Shown: positions 45,497 to 57,490 of the stretch, piece after piece
How positions within the stretch are numbered: the stretch's first letter is position 1
Layout: every line of letters begins with the position of its first letter
NCBI RefSeq assembly: GCF_030445035.2
Contig: NC_080680.1
Coordinates: forward strand, 49,923,212 to 49,987,211
Direction: 5' to 3'
Origin: Dasypus novemcinctus
Taxonomy: Eukaryota; Chordata; Mammalia; Cingulata; Dasypodidae
Length of the DNA: 64,000 bases
The notes under the pieces: generated by a model
What the model was told of the DNA's origin: nothing
The model's database searches: none
The model's input: only the letters and a program-made list of their open reading frames with translations
Program-made: the position numbers and the translations under genes

Positions 45497-46850
45497 AAGA
45501 GAACCTTTAATAGACCTGTTGGTTATGCTAGATCAAAGCATAGATTGGGTGGGAAAGGAACCAAACTCCTCCACGTAAGAGTGTTCTTTGTAGGTGGACA
45601 GCCTGCTGTGGTGTTTACTAAAATGGGCTTTCTCCTGGTCCACAGAGGGCCTACAAGGTGCAGAAATGGACCTTATTGGTGAGCAGGAAGGACCTATGGG
45701 ATGGGAGAAAAATATAATCTATTTCTGAGAGAGGGACTCTAGGAAAGAGTCCTGGGATCAGTCGAGAGCCAGAGCCAGAAGGGACCACCTTTGGAAGAAT
45801 ATGGTGAGGAATTGAAAAAAGAACAGCTATCTGAAAGCCTGTTTACAGGAATTTCTAGCATTGTGATGTAGGAAACTTTGTCAGCTAAAGTAAGTAATAA
45901 GACTTAGCCTAACCTTGTACTGCAGGGGCTGGAGAGGGAGAAAGGAGGGAGAGTGGATAGCTTCTAAACCTGAGTAAGCAGTGTATCAGCAATAAAAGAC
46001 TGACTCGTGGTTTTCTCATCCCTTGCTTGTTTTTATTGATGTGCTATTGAATTTAAACATTCTCCTGAATATCAAAGAGATATACGTGAAATCCTTGCTT
46101 CAGGCATTAAGGCATTAAGTGTTATGCTGGACTTATATAATAGAGAGAGGAAGTTTTGGTCCACAAAGAGCTCACAATTTCAAGAGTTTTTCCAAACATC
46201 AGGTTTCTATAGTGCAGATTGAAATAAATGTTTAAAAGCCTGTTAATGGGCCCTTGGATTGTCTAAGATTAAGACCCAAAGTAGGTGGGAGAAGCCTGAT
46301 GATGAGTTCTAATGTCTGAACCAAGCCTTCCTGCCCAGAAAAGAGTGAGCTGGGCTAGCCTCTAACCTCTGCCCACTCACTTCCTCCTCTTTCCATAGGT
46401 GGCTGATAAGTTTAACTATTTTTCTGTGCACGTAAGCAGATTCTCTTTTCTCTTTATGGTGGAAGAAAAAAATAGTAACAACAACCCCAAAAAGGAAATC
46501 GAGAAAAAAAGAGTAAGTAGTGAGACAGAAAGGACTTTAAGTCACCTTCTTCCTCTGACACAGTGTGCAGGGTTTACCCTTCAGGATAAACTTCAGACCA
46601 GGGTCTAGACACTTAGGTGTGTATCTAAAGTATGATAAGCATTGTTTGTAATGGCTTTTCCTGTCTGATTTTCTAAGAAAAGCCCCATTCCTCAATTCAG
46701 AAAGAGCACATCATATTTCACATACTGCCCTAGAAATCTTTTGTAGGGAAAATTTTATGCTTTGATGGAAAACAGTATTATCTAGATTATACCCTTTCAG
46801 GTTATGTGATCCTAATTATAGGATAGCCTTCTGACAACTCTGTAAATTAT
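45497..46850. other. No recognised gene; largely single-copy
   Basis: I can name no repeat here. At about 46,393 a short AG/GT-bounded segment (ccatag ... cacgtaagc) was considered as a micro-exon and not accepted. Confidence 0.3.
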
Positions 46851-47900
46851 TAATAACTGATAGCAATGTAATATGATTCTTGTCTATTGACAAGCAAATT
46901 CTACCTGGTGGAGTTTCGAGTGACTTTTCTCCGCTGCTGAGGAAGAGCTGGTCTAGCCTCCATTCTTTCACTGTTGCTGATCTACAAATGCACCTGTTCT
47001 TGGGAGTCCTCTTTGAACTAGTTGTCATTATGATCTGTTCCCTTATCAATAACTTCGGTAAAATCTTTAACACATGTTCATTTGTATCTGTGTAAGAATG
47101 ATGCTTTTTCCTTTTCATGAAAATTACCCTTTGATACTTTTGTCTAGTTTGCAGATTAGAGGTATACACCTGGCAAGCACCTCTGTCACCAGAGTCACTG
47201 TCAAGGTGTAGATAAACAGGGCGCTTGCCTTTCTTATTTCTATAGTTTAATCTCATCTTAATACTTACATTAAATATTAAATTTCATGTTGGCCCATGTT
47301 GGCACTCGGGGGAGCAGAGAGTAACAGTATCTTTATGGATTGGGGAAATATTTTTAAATAGCCCAAAGGCACACTGTTCTGCATAACAGCATAAAGGCAG
47401 CAATTACAGCATTCCAACAGCTTTCCTCTTCTATTATCTCCTGCTAATAAGCTTTGCAGAATCAAGGTTGGTTCTTCCTTGATGGCTTGAAATAAATCTT
47501 TCTCTCCTTTTATGTCATTCTTCCCATTTCTATTTTAAAAAATCAACAGATAAACATCACACCTGTTTGGGACATTTGCAGACCAAAATAATTGACCAAA
47601 GAAACAAAGTTTTAGAAAGTGAAAACTGTACACTTCTCTGAGAACATTAATGCAAAATGTTCTTTCTGCTTGACTGGCTGGAATGGAGCCTGATGTAGAA
47701 AGAGCATAACTCTATTACTCGATGATGGTTGCTTGGTATAATGCATTCTCTCTTGAAATAGATTTAAGAAGCTAATAGAATTAGTTGATTATAATTAGGG
47801 TTGATGGGATCAGCAGATTGAGGTGGGCACAATAAACCATTTCATTGAGTTCAGCAGGCTCTGCTGGCCTGTTTCTGTGTTCACCTGAGCCTTGGCATGG
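46850..47900. promoter_or_regulatory. Candidate block of conserved noncoding elements
   Basis: About 1 kb free of recognisable repeats, with dense homeodomain, forkhead and SOX-like cores: 'ggcagcaattacagcattcc', 'ctcctgctaataagctttgc', 'aaataattgaccaaagaaac', 'aattagttgattataattag', 'gtgtagataaacagggcgc'. Opposed frames of 71 and 146 codons (46,880-47,095; 46,816-47,256) have no family. Regulatory DNA is the preferred reading. Confidence 0.35.
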
Positions 47901-47954
47901 CACCCCAACCCACAGCACAACAGCCCTTATAAAAGCTACTTGCTATGTACAGTA

Positions 47955-48010
47955 GTGCCTGACACATAGTAGGAACACAATAAGTAGTTGTTGGCTAAAT
48001 GAGTAAATGC
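47955..48010 (+). mobile_element. L2/MIR-type 3' end, sense
   Basis: 'cagtagtgcctgacacatag', 'taggaacacaataagtagtt' matches the common L2/MIR terminal sequence. Confidence 0.55.
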
Positions 48011-48109
48011 AAATGGTCCTAACTAAAGAGGCATTTCTTCAAATATTTTTGAAAACAATAATGCTGCAATTCCCTGGAATACTACATGAATTTATATTAT
48101 CTGTTTTAT

Positions 48110-48745
48110 TAGGAGATGGAGTCCCTATCCCCAACTATTCTTAATCAATCAGTAAGCCTTATGTGTCCAGTAGGGTGCTTAAAAGTGCTAGGGATAAAGA
48201 AGCGTGTGCATGACAGCATATGGCCTCACAGAACTTACAGTCTAGTTGGAGAAAGAAAACTATCCAGCTATAGTAATGAAAGAACAATTAATTGTTTGCC
48301 TGGGATACTAATTTTAAGTATAATTGCCATGTACCGAAGAATGGCATCAAGGAACTGCTTCTAACAGAAAGTGACATTTGAGCTAGACTTTGCATGATGT
48401 GAAAGTTGGTTATTCCAGGCAAAGGATACGGAGTGAACAAAGGCAGGAAAAATGGAACAAGCATTGCACATAAGAAATTTAGGGGGGAAATGAGTCTTAG
48501 TATGAAAAACCCGGGTTGAGAAGGGATGTCAGATTATCTCAAGGGAAGGGGCAGAAGAGTCTGCATTTGGTGCAGAAGCCAATCAAGTCATTTTGGGTTT
48601 GGGAGTGAGAGGATAGCATAATGAAAATGTGACTTGTGTGAGATGGGCTAGAAGGGACAGTCTATGGAGAGAGTAAACATGGTGGGTAGTGACTAGAGCC
48701 TGGACCGCAGGTAGCATCACTGAAATTTAAAAATATATAGCAAAT
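48110..48745 (-). mobile_element. L2 LINE 3' portion, antisense (first of two)
   Basis: Begins with the antisense 3' end ('cttacagtctagttggagaa') and continues through 'gacatttgagctagactttg', 'gttattccaggcaaaggata'. A second antisense 3' end starts at about 48,775, so these are two separate insertions. Confidence 0.6.
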
Positions 48746-48774
48746 CCAAAAAATATTTTCACCTAACCAACAAG

Positions 48775-50030
48775 AAGACTTTAATAGTATAAACATTTAT
48801 TGAGCATATCTATGCGTAAGGCACTGTGACAAGCACTTCAGGAAACCTTAAGATGAACAAGGCTGCCCTGTGTTTCACGAGCTTTACATCTGGAATGGGG
48901 ACATAGACATATACTACTTAGTAGAGTACTGAGCAAAGTAGGCCCATACATGCTCCTTAAGAAAAATATTACAAGTAAGCAGAGGGGATAGGGATTTGTT
49001 TTATCTAAGGTAATTAGGCAGAGTTTCATGAAGTCTCAGCAGGATTGTGGAAAATTAAGACCAGAACAAAACAAGAAACATCACAGGCATGGCATATTTG
49101 AGAAATGAAGGCATAATTGAAATTTAGAGTATGAGATTGTTCCAGGAAGGAGGATGGGTAAGTAGGCAAGAAAGGCAAGGCACACAAAATTAGGGGAAGT
49201 CTAAATATCAAGGAGAAAATTTGGACTTTATCAGGAAAGCAATGGGGGAGTCAAAGAAGTTTTTAGCAGAGAAATTAATTGATCAAATCTATGCTTTATA
49301 ATGATAATTCTAACCATGCATTGAAGGTGAACTATGGAAAAGAATTGGAAGAAGAAATTGATAAAGAGGTGATCATCTTGAAGTCAGTTCTACTACTTCA
49401 GATGAAGGTTGATAAAAGGTTGACAAGAAGCTGTGAAAATTGGCACAACAGAGGAAGCAATTTAAGAATCTTTGCAGAAGTAGAATCTCAAAAGCCTGAC
49501 TATTAGCTAGATATAAAATTGAGTGGTGAAAATTTGCAGACCATGTAACTAAGAATTCTTATTTGTATAGGTGGATGGATGGTAGTGTCATGAACTGAGA
49601 TTGGGAATATGGAATTAGAGCAGGTTTGGGGTGTATGATAATGAATTCTACTTTGGAATATTGAATTTGAGGTGCTGATAGATCTAGTTATTGAATTGGC
49701 CAAAAAGCAAATGAAAATATTTGCTTAGAACCTAGAAGAAAATTCAAAACTACAGATGTAGATGTGAGTTTTAGCCACAGAGAGGTGTTAATATTGACTC
49801 TCTGGCAATTAATGAGATTACTCAAGAATGAGAGCATAGTAAACATGGGTTAAGGATTGAGCCTTGGAAATGAGAACAAGAGGAGAAGCCATTGAAGGAG
49901 CTGGAGAAGGAGTTAGTATAAGAACAAATGGCAGTGGTGTTAGTAAAGGCAGATGGAGATAGGCTTTCTGAGTGAAGGATGAAGATCATGTATACTGCTG
50001 AGTTAGGATCAGGACTGAGTAATATCATTG
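48775..50030 (-). mobile_element. L2 LINE, long antisense fragment (second of two)
   Basis: Restarts with 'aacatttattgagcatatct' and 'aggcactgtgacaagcactt', then passes through 'tttggactttatcaggaaag', 'gagcaggtttggggtgtatg', 'tgagccttggaaatgagaac'. That is the antisense of the L2 3' UTR and ORF2 tail over about 1.25 kb. Frames here are short and broken. Confidence 0.65.
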
Positions 50031-51080
50031 GATATAGCATTCAGGAAGCCAGTGGTAATTTTAGTGAAATGTCATTTTAAGTACACATGTGTGGGTGGAG
50101 GTCAAATTCCACCAGGGGGCAAAAGAATGGTAGCAAAGCAAGAGAAGCATTAGGAGCACAATTAGTTCTTTAAAGTATTTAGTATTAAAAGAAAAAAAGG
50201 TGGGCCATGCTGGCTTGCAGGGGAAACAGATTTGGCAAGGAGAACTTGGAGCACATTTATAGAAATAAAGGAAGAAATCACTGGGAAAAAAAGAGATTAA
50301 AATATAGTAGAGATGGGAGATGCAAAAAAAGGTAAGGATACTATCAAGTAAACTCAAGGATTTACCGTAGGGAAAAAAAATTATTTTCCCTTTCAGGCAG
50401 GTTAGACTAACCTAATTTACTATTTTAACAGTGTTATTGGACTCTTAGATAAAATTATAAAAATTATGTACAGGGAGCCAAAAGTTAGTAGCTCAGGTAT
50501 ATGCTGCCTGCAACCCACTGCTTGAACATACTTCATCCAGTTTTGTACGTTCTGCATTTAGTTTTGTATGTTCCTGAGACTTGGCTCCTCTTCCCCAAGT
50601 AAGTCTATTGGATTGTCAATCTTATTTATATTTTTGGGAACCACTTCTGAGATCACTTTGAACTCCATGATCTTCCAGTTGCCAGTTAATCCTCTTCTCC
50701 CTCTTTGCCCAGCAAAGACCTTTATGAGCCCACTCTGGGCCCACTTTTCCTGGATGGGATTGCAGAGCTGAGGAGTCAATGCTGAAATGAACTCTTTGGG
50801 AACTGAAGAGTTCAAGCAAAAGCTTGATGATCCCAATGGCAAAAAATCCCTCCAATTCTTAAATATTTGAGTTCGTTTGACAAGGAGAGAGAAATGAAAA
50901 AGAGTTTGGTTCAATTATGTTGTATTTATGTGACCTTGGGACATCCAAGTACAGATGTTCTTTAGGCAGTTGGAAGTATGGCATTGATGTCCTGATAAGA
51001 AGTTTCAAATTTCTTTTATAAATCTGACCATCAAAATCAATCATACATACATGGGTGATTTAGGGGTGGGACACATATAA
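50031..51080. other. Unassigned, with an opposing-frame segment
   Basis: A 118-codon minus-strand frame (50,558-50,914), overlapped by a 77-codon frame on the same strand, is hydrophilic with an acidic C-terminal part. I do not recognise it. It might be a retrogene fragment or chance. No poly-A tract or duplication is evident beside it. Confidence 0.25.
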
Positions 51081-51520
51081 CTAAACACGCTTGGCCAAGT
51101 GGTTAGGGCATCTGTCTACTACATGGGAGGTCCACGGTTCAAACCCCGGGCCTCCTTGACCCGTGTGGAGCTGGCCCAGGTGCAGTGCTGATGCACGCGA
51201 GGAGTGCCGTGCCATGCAGAGGTGTCCCCCGCGTAGGGGAGCTCCACGCGCAAGGAGTGTGCCCCATAAGGAAAGCCACCCAGTGTGAAAGAAAGCGCAG
51301 CCTGCCTAAGAATGGCGCTGCCCACACAGAGAGCTGATACAAGAAGATGATGTAGCAAAAAGAAACACAGATCCCCATGCCACTGACAACAGAAGCAGAA
51401 AAAGAAGACAACGCAGCAAATAGACACAGAGAACAGACAACCAGGGCGGGGCGGGGGGAATGGGGAGAGAAATAAATAAATCTTTAAAAACATAAAAAAA
51501 TAAAAAAATAAACACACATA
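51071..51520 (+). mobile_element. DAS-type SINE, full length, sense
   Basis: The element is about 51,081-51,510: 'cttggccaagtggttagggc' head, B-box-like 'ggttcaaacccc', GC-rich body, G-rich stretch, 'aaataaataaatctttaaa' and an A-rich tail. The flanking duplication is weak (ACACATATA and ACACATACA). Antisense frames of 90-134 codons are by-products. Confidence 0.85.
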
Positions 51521-52361
51521 CATGCAGATATATAATTTTTGCCTCCATCCACATATTTCTCATTATCTTATTCTTACATCTATGTGTCACTTTCATATGT
51601 GGCCAAATTAAGCTTTCAAAGCTTCATCTATTCTCTCCAAGCAAAGAGTATATTGAGTGCTTAATTAATTCTTTCTTCTGGAGGTGACAAGTTGCTTCCA
51701 AACAACTTTATAATGCACTCAATTTAAATAAGCAAGTTTTCAAATAGTCTACAACTTTCTGCCAAGAGCTGTGGTTGAGTGTGTACAGCCTGTGCCCAGC
51801 ATCCAGCATCCAGGCTAAGGGAAAGCAGAGCCTGTTAAAAGGTTCTGGGAAGCTTGTAGATTACCTTGTAAGACCCAATTTTTCATCTTTAGGGTGCTTC
51901 ATTTAAAAACAGCCAGACCCATGGAACATCCTTGAACTTCCTTTACAACTTTTGTTTCCACTTATTGGCATAAGTCTAAGTCATTAGGAATCTTCACTCC
52001 ACAAAGACTGTGAAGAGTTGACTGAAATGGAGCAATTAAAAGTTTATATTGTTATGAATGTTGAATTGAGACATTTAAGGACTCTGTGGAAATTAGCAGA
52101 TTTGATACATTCAGGAACTCCTCCTGACTAGGCATATGGCCTAGTGTTCCTCTTATACAAAGTTAGCCTCATGTCAGTTGAATGTGGTAAGAACAAACTA
52201 TGAAATTTGGCTGTGCTAGATTCACCAATACAACCAAAGTTGCTTCAGAATTACTGAGTCTTGTAAGTCATAGAGTCTCAAAGCAAACATTTTGCCCCTC
52301 TAGGTAAATACTCTCTACTGGCCAAATGCCTCCAGAAGTAGTCATTAAGAGCTTGGTTTCT
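51521..52361. other. No recognised feature
   Basis: Single-copy-looking AT-rich sequence between a SINE and an L1. No supported gene or repeat. Confidence 0.3.
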
Positions 52362-53684
52362 GGGGCTTCCAATTGACCAAGATGGCAGTGTGAGACACTC
52401 CAGGAGCTGATCTTCCACAGAGTCTTTGAACAACTAGCATATACTTGCAGAGCTATCTTCCTCAGAACTCCAGAAAACAGTTAAAGGGTTGCAGTAATGG
52501 GCAAATGCTGGATCAAGAAAATGCGGGTTTAAAAATGCTAAGAGAAACTTGTGGCACCCTTGCTGGCCTCTCTTCTTTTCCTCCCCGGTGCAATGTGGAG
52601 CCAGACTGTGGTTCCATCGTGGGTCTGAAAGGAGCAGGGTAACCCCTATGTGCATACTGGGGTGCCTATATGTTGCTGCCAATCTATAAGTGGCAACCCA
52701 AAGGACTGAGCCAAGAAACTTGTCTCAGGTTTATCCTCCCAGAACTAACCCTGAAGCAGCTTGAAGACAGCTAAAGCAGTATAAGAAACAGTATAAGTCA
52801 AAGTCATCCAGGGCAAAGGATTATCTGCTTTAAGTTATAAAATAGAGCATCAGGGAAGGAAGAGAATAATGTCTATTTCATAGGGAGTAGAGGGGGCATT
52901 TGAATTCCTGTAAACAGGGAATTCCTAAAGCCACAATCTGCACAATACTGCACATTAGATTCAGGCTGTTCTTCTACATAGAAAGGCTAAACTCTGAAGG
53001 AGAGAACTAGACAACACAGAACCAGTTAGCAAAGACTGTGAAAGGTGTTTGTTTGTTTGTTTGTTTTTGCTTTGGTTTGTTTATTTCAGTTAGTTCCTGG
53101 CACTTAAGGAAATCTCTGTCATATCACTAGCTAGATACAAACTTAAAGCATAGATAACTCAGAGACTAAATACCAGAGTTTCAAAATATTAAAATGCACA
53201 GTTTGCTGCAAAAGTTTACAAGACACACACACAAAAAACGGGAAATGATGGCCCACCATGAAAAAAGAACAAGATAAAAATCCAGAAACTAACAATGGAG
53301 AAGACCAGACTTTGGACATCCTGGGAAAAGACTTTTAAAAAGTGATCCTCAATCTGCTCAAGGAGATAAAGAAAAAAGTAGAAATATTTAAAGTATATCA
53401 GAGAAACAATGAATGAACAATATGAAGATCTCAATAAAGAGAGAGAAATTTAAAAAAAGAACCACACAGAAATAATGGAATTGAAATTCATAATAACTGA
53501 AATGAAAAATCCCACAGAAGGTTTCTAGCAAATCAGAGCTGCCACAAGGAAGAATCAGTGAATTGAAAAATAAAAGAAATATAAATTATTCAGGCCAAGG
53601 AGCAGAAAGGAAACAGAATTTAAAAAGCAAACAGAGCCTCAGAGACCCGTGGGACACCATCAAACATGCCAATACACGCACTGA

Positions 53685-54850
53685 AAGGAGGGAACACTCC
53701 CTAACTCGTTCTGTGAGGCCAATATCATCCTAATTCCAAAGCCAGAAGATACCAGAAGAAAAGAAAAATTACCAACCAATATTCCTTATGAATATAGGTA
53801 TAAAAATCCTCAACAAAATACTTGCAAACCAAATCAAGCAGCACTTTAAAATAATTATACTCTATGATCAAGTGGGACTTATCCCAGGTATTCAAAGGTG
53901 GTTCAGCATTTCTTTTAACATAAGAAAACTATTACAATTAATATAATACACCACATTAACAGAATGAAGGCAAAATACCACACGACCACCTCAGCTGACA
54001 CAGAAAAAGCATTTGACCAAATTCAGCACTTTTCTTGATGACAACACTTTAAAATTAGGAATAGAAGGTAACTTCCTCAACATGATAAAGAGCATATCTG
54101 AAAAACCCACCATTAAGATCAAACTCAATGGTGAAAGAATGAAAGCTTTCCCTCTAAGTTCAGAAACAAGATAAGGATGCCTACTGTCACCACTGTTATT
54201 CAACAATATACTGGAAATTCTAGCTAGAGAAATTAGACAAGAAAAAGAAATAAAGACATCCAAGTTGGAAAGGAAGAAGTAAAAGTTTCCCTATTTCCTG
54301 ATGACATGATCCTATTTAGAAAATATCCTGAAAAATCCACAGCAATGCTACCAGAGCTAATAAACAAATTTAGCAAAGTGGCAGGGTATAAGAACAACAT
54401 GCAAAAATCTGTAGTGTTTCTATATACTAGTAATGAACAATCTGAATAGGAAATCAAGAAAAAAATTCCATTTACAACTGCAACTGAAAGAATCAGGAAT
54501 AAATTTAGCCAAGAATGTAAAGGGCTCATACATGGAAAACTATAAAATAAAACATTGCTAAATTAATAAAGACCTAAATAAATGGTAGGACATTCTGTGT
54601 TCATGGATTGGAAGGCTAAGTATTGTTAAGATAGCAATTCTACTGAAAGTGATATACAGATTCAACACTCTCCCAATCAAAATTCCAACAGCCTTCTTTG
54701 CAGAAATGGAAAAGCCAATCATCAAATTTTTAAGGAAAGGTAAGGAGCCTCAAATAGCCAAAAATGTCTTTAAAAAGAAGGATGAAGTTGTAGGACTCTT
54801 CAAAAATTTTAAACTTATTTTAAAGTTTCCCAATTTTAAAACTTATTAAA
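53685..54850 (+). pseudogene. L1 ORF2 reverse-transcriptase region, broken
   Basis: Conceptual translation, read across stops and frameshifts, follows the L1 reverse transcriptase. It has the 'taattccaaagccagaag' segment, the catalytic region at 54,294-54,305 encoding FPDD where L1 normally has FADD, and the downstream 'caatcaaaattccaacagcc' segment. The Ala-to-Pro change and stops (for example TAA near 54,171) make it inactive. Confidence 0.8.
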
Positions 54851-55232
54851 AAGCTACAATAGTGAAAACAGCATTGTAATGGCACAAGGACAAACTTATA
54901 GACCAGTGGATTTGAATTGACAGTTCAGAAATAATCCTTCACACCTATGGCCAATTGGTTTTTGACAAGGGTGCCAAGTCTTTTCAATTGGACAGTTAGG
55001 AAAGAAAAAATGATTCAAATGGTGCTGTGAAAACTGGAAATTAATATGCAAAAGAATGAACTTGGACCCCTACCTCATACCACATAAAAAATTAACACAA
55101 GTTGATCAAATACCTAAATATAAGAACCAAAGCTATAAAACTCCTAGAAGAAAATAGAAAAGCATCTTCAAAACTTTGTGTTAGGCAACAGTTTCTTAGA
55201 CTTTACACCAAAAGCACAAGCAATCAAAGGAA

Positions 55233-55458
55233 AAATAGATAAATAGGGAGCAGATGTGGCTCAAATGGTTGAGCACCGACTTCCCACATGTGAGGTCCAG
55301 CGTTCAGTCCCCAGTGCCTCCTAAAAACAAACAAACAGCAAGCAAACAAATGGAAAAAACAACTCAGGGGAGTCAATGTGATCAGTGATTGAGCACCAGC
55401 TTCCCACATACAAAGTCTTGGGTTCAAGCCCTGATACCTCAAAATAGAAATAAATAAA
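55233..55458 (+). mobile_element. Dimeric short DAS-type SINE inside L1, sense
   Basis: Two tRNA-like heads in tandem: 'gagcagatgtggctcaaatg' (55,248) and, after an A/C-rich spacer, 'gtgattgagcaccagcttcc' (about 55,386). Each has a B-box-like motif (gcgttcagtcccc; gggttcaagccc). Flanked by AAATAGATAAATA and AAATAGAAATAAATA; the L1 resumes at about 55,459. Confidence 0.8.
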
Positions 55459-56369
55459 CAGGCCCTCATCAAAATTAAAACACTTTTGCACATCAAAGCA
55501 CTTTACCACAAAAGTAAAAAGGCAACCTACAGAATGGGAGAAAATATTTATAAATCACATATCCAATATGTGCTCAATATCTAGAAAATATAAAGAATAT
55601 AGCCCAAAGAATTGAAAGCAGGAATTTGAACAGGTATTTATTTGCACACTTGTGTTTACTGTGGCATTATTCACAATTACCAAACAATGGAAGCAACCCA
55701 TGTGTTCATTAACAGATGAATGGATAAACTATACACACATACACACAGACACACACAATAGAATATTGTTTGCTATCAAAAGGATTGAAGTTCTGATACC
55801 TATGACAACATGGATGAACCTTGAAGATCCAATGTTGAGTGAAATCAGTCAGACACAAAAGGACAAATAGTATATGATCTTACTGGTGGGAGATAATTAG
55901 AATATGGAAATTCATAGAGTCAGAAACTAGAGTACACATTACCACAGGCTAGATTTGGGGTAGGGAGTGGGCTCTTAATGCTTAATTGGTATAGAATTTC
56001 TGTTTGGGATGATGGAAAAGTTTTGGTAATGTATGGTTATGATGGTAGCACAACATTGTGAATATAGCTAACATGACTGAATTTCATATTTGAATGTGGT
56101 TAAAAAGGGAAAATTTAATAGAAAAAAAAATTTTTTAAAGCATAGGATAGTCCAGCACAAAGAGGGAACCCTAAAATAAACTAAGAACTATAGTTAGTAG
56201 CATAATTATAATAATTTTGTTTCATTGATTGTGACAAAGTAATATACTACTTCAAAGTGTTAAAAAGGAAAACTGTGTATAACAGGGGGACTCTGTATCT
56301 GTCCTTATGATTATTTTATAAACCTAATTTTTAAAAAAATTTAAAAATAGCTTTTGCTACTAAAGTGCT

Positions 56370-56465
56370 TGTATTCATTATCGTTCTGTCCTTCACTAGC
56401 CATGTGGCCTTGGGCAGGTTGTTTAACCTTAAAGTCTTGATTTTGCCTTCTGTATCATCACGTGT
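56370..56465 (+). mobile_element. MIR fragment, sense
   Basis: 'ctagccatgtggccttgggc', 'ttgtttaaccttaaagtctt', 'gattttgccttctgtatcat' match the MIR core. Confidence 0.6.
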
Positions 56466-56899
56466 GGGATTTCTTCTGTTTCCCCCTCCATAGAACCACT
56501 TACCACCTTTCTCCATCCTTTGATCACTCCAGGAGGCTGACACTGAGAGGATGGCCATTTAATTCATTGCCCAAAATGGGGCACTTGGGAGTAAAAGGAG
56601 GGACTATTAATTTTTTTTTTTTTCCTGTGTGGGAAAGGATGATCTTGAGCCTGTGGGGAGCAAGCAGGCTCTTGACTTCTCAAAGTCCACATCTTTTTGC
56701 CTCCAATTCTTACATGTCCAAGGACAGGAAACCACTGACACACCTTTGCAGGAGGGTTATTAATATTTATGTCAGCAAACTGGTAACACTGGTATTCTCC
56801 CAGGCAAATGGGCTACTTCAGTGGGCTCCCTAACCCTCTTGTTTCCAATTGCCTGGCAAGAAATTGGAAAAAGGGGAAAGAATGTAGGAAGGGGAAAAA

Positions 56900-57189
56900 T
56901 ACCTTGGTTTCCTCTCTGTGGTCTTCCCAAAGGCTGGCTAAGTCCTTCAACCAAAAGCTTTAAGAGCAGCTCTCTCCTGGTTCTAGTTAACACCTTCTTT
57001 CCCTCACCATTTTAAGCAAAATGGTGGATAACTATGCCCATTTTTAGGAGCCTCAGGGTACTGCTTTATCCTTTGTGGTTTCCCTGTTCCATGGCCACAA
57101 CTTTGTAAATAGCTCCTGTATTAACTTTTTCTCAAATCATCCACATTTGAGTGTGCTGTTTGTTTATTGCCAGGACCCTAACTGATACA
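56900..57189 (+). mobile_element. Possible ERVL-type LTR end, sense
   Basis: Ends 'tttattgccaggaccctaac', 'tgatacaa', a terminus shared by several old mammalian LTRs. The 5' limit is unknown. The block 56,480-56,900 may belong to it. Confidence 0.35.
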
Positions 57190-57289
57190 AGTATGTGTAG
57201 AAATTTTACCTCCTTCTTGGGCTTCTTGATTGAGGTCATCCATGGAAAATACATTTAATGGTTAAAAGCTAGCAAATACAAATTAGCTA

Positions 57290-57490
57290 CTATAGCCCTT
57301 TGCACTTTGCAAAGCACCTTTGCATCCTTCATCTCATTTGGTCTGCAGAACAAATATGAGAGGAAGATAGAATTATATTCCTACTTAAAAGATGAAAAAA
57401 TTAAAGCTAATTCAGGTAAATGACTTCTCCAAGGTTAAAGCTGTGAATAGTAGATTTGAGATTTGAACCCAAAGTCATGCTCTTCTTAGT
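57290..57490 (-). mobile_element. MIR SINE, antisense
   Basis: 'gcaaagcacctttgcatcct', 'acttctccaaggttaaagct', 'gagatttgaacccaaagtca' reproduce antisense MIR. Confidence 0.65.

Larger units (their letters stand above)
52362..56345 (+). mobile_element. L1 LINE with large internal deletion and inserted SINE, sense
   Basis: Starts with a typical L1 5' leader ('gaccaagatggcagtgtgag' at about 52,377). ORF1-like sequence rich in Lys/Glu codons fills about 53,230-53,680 and is full of stops. At about 53,684 it jumps directly into the ORF2 reverse-transcriptase region. The rest of ORF2, a 3' UTR and an A-rich end at 56,345 follow. The missing part is the end of ORF1, the endonuclease domain and the start of the reverse transcriptase, about 2.5-3 kb by comparison with usual L1 length. 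It is inactive. A dimeric DAS SINE sits at 55,246-55,458. Confidence 0.85.

Noticed and set aside
46393..46432. AG/GT-bounded micro-exon
   Set aside because: Weak polypyrimidine tract and no supporting context. Such short AG...GT segments are expected by chance.
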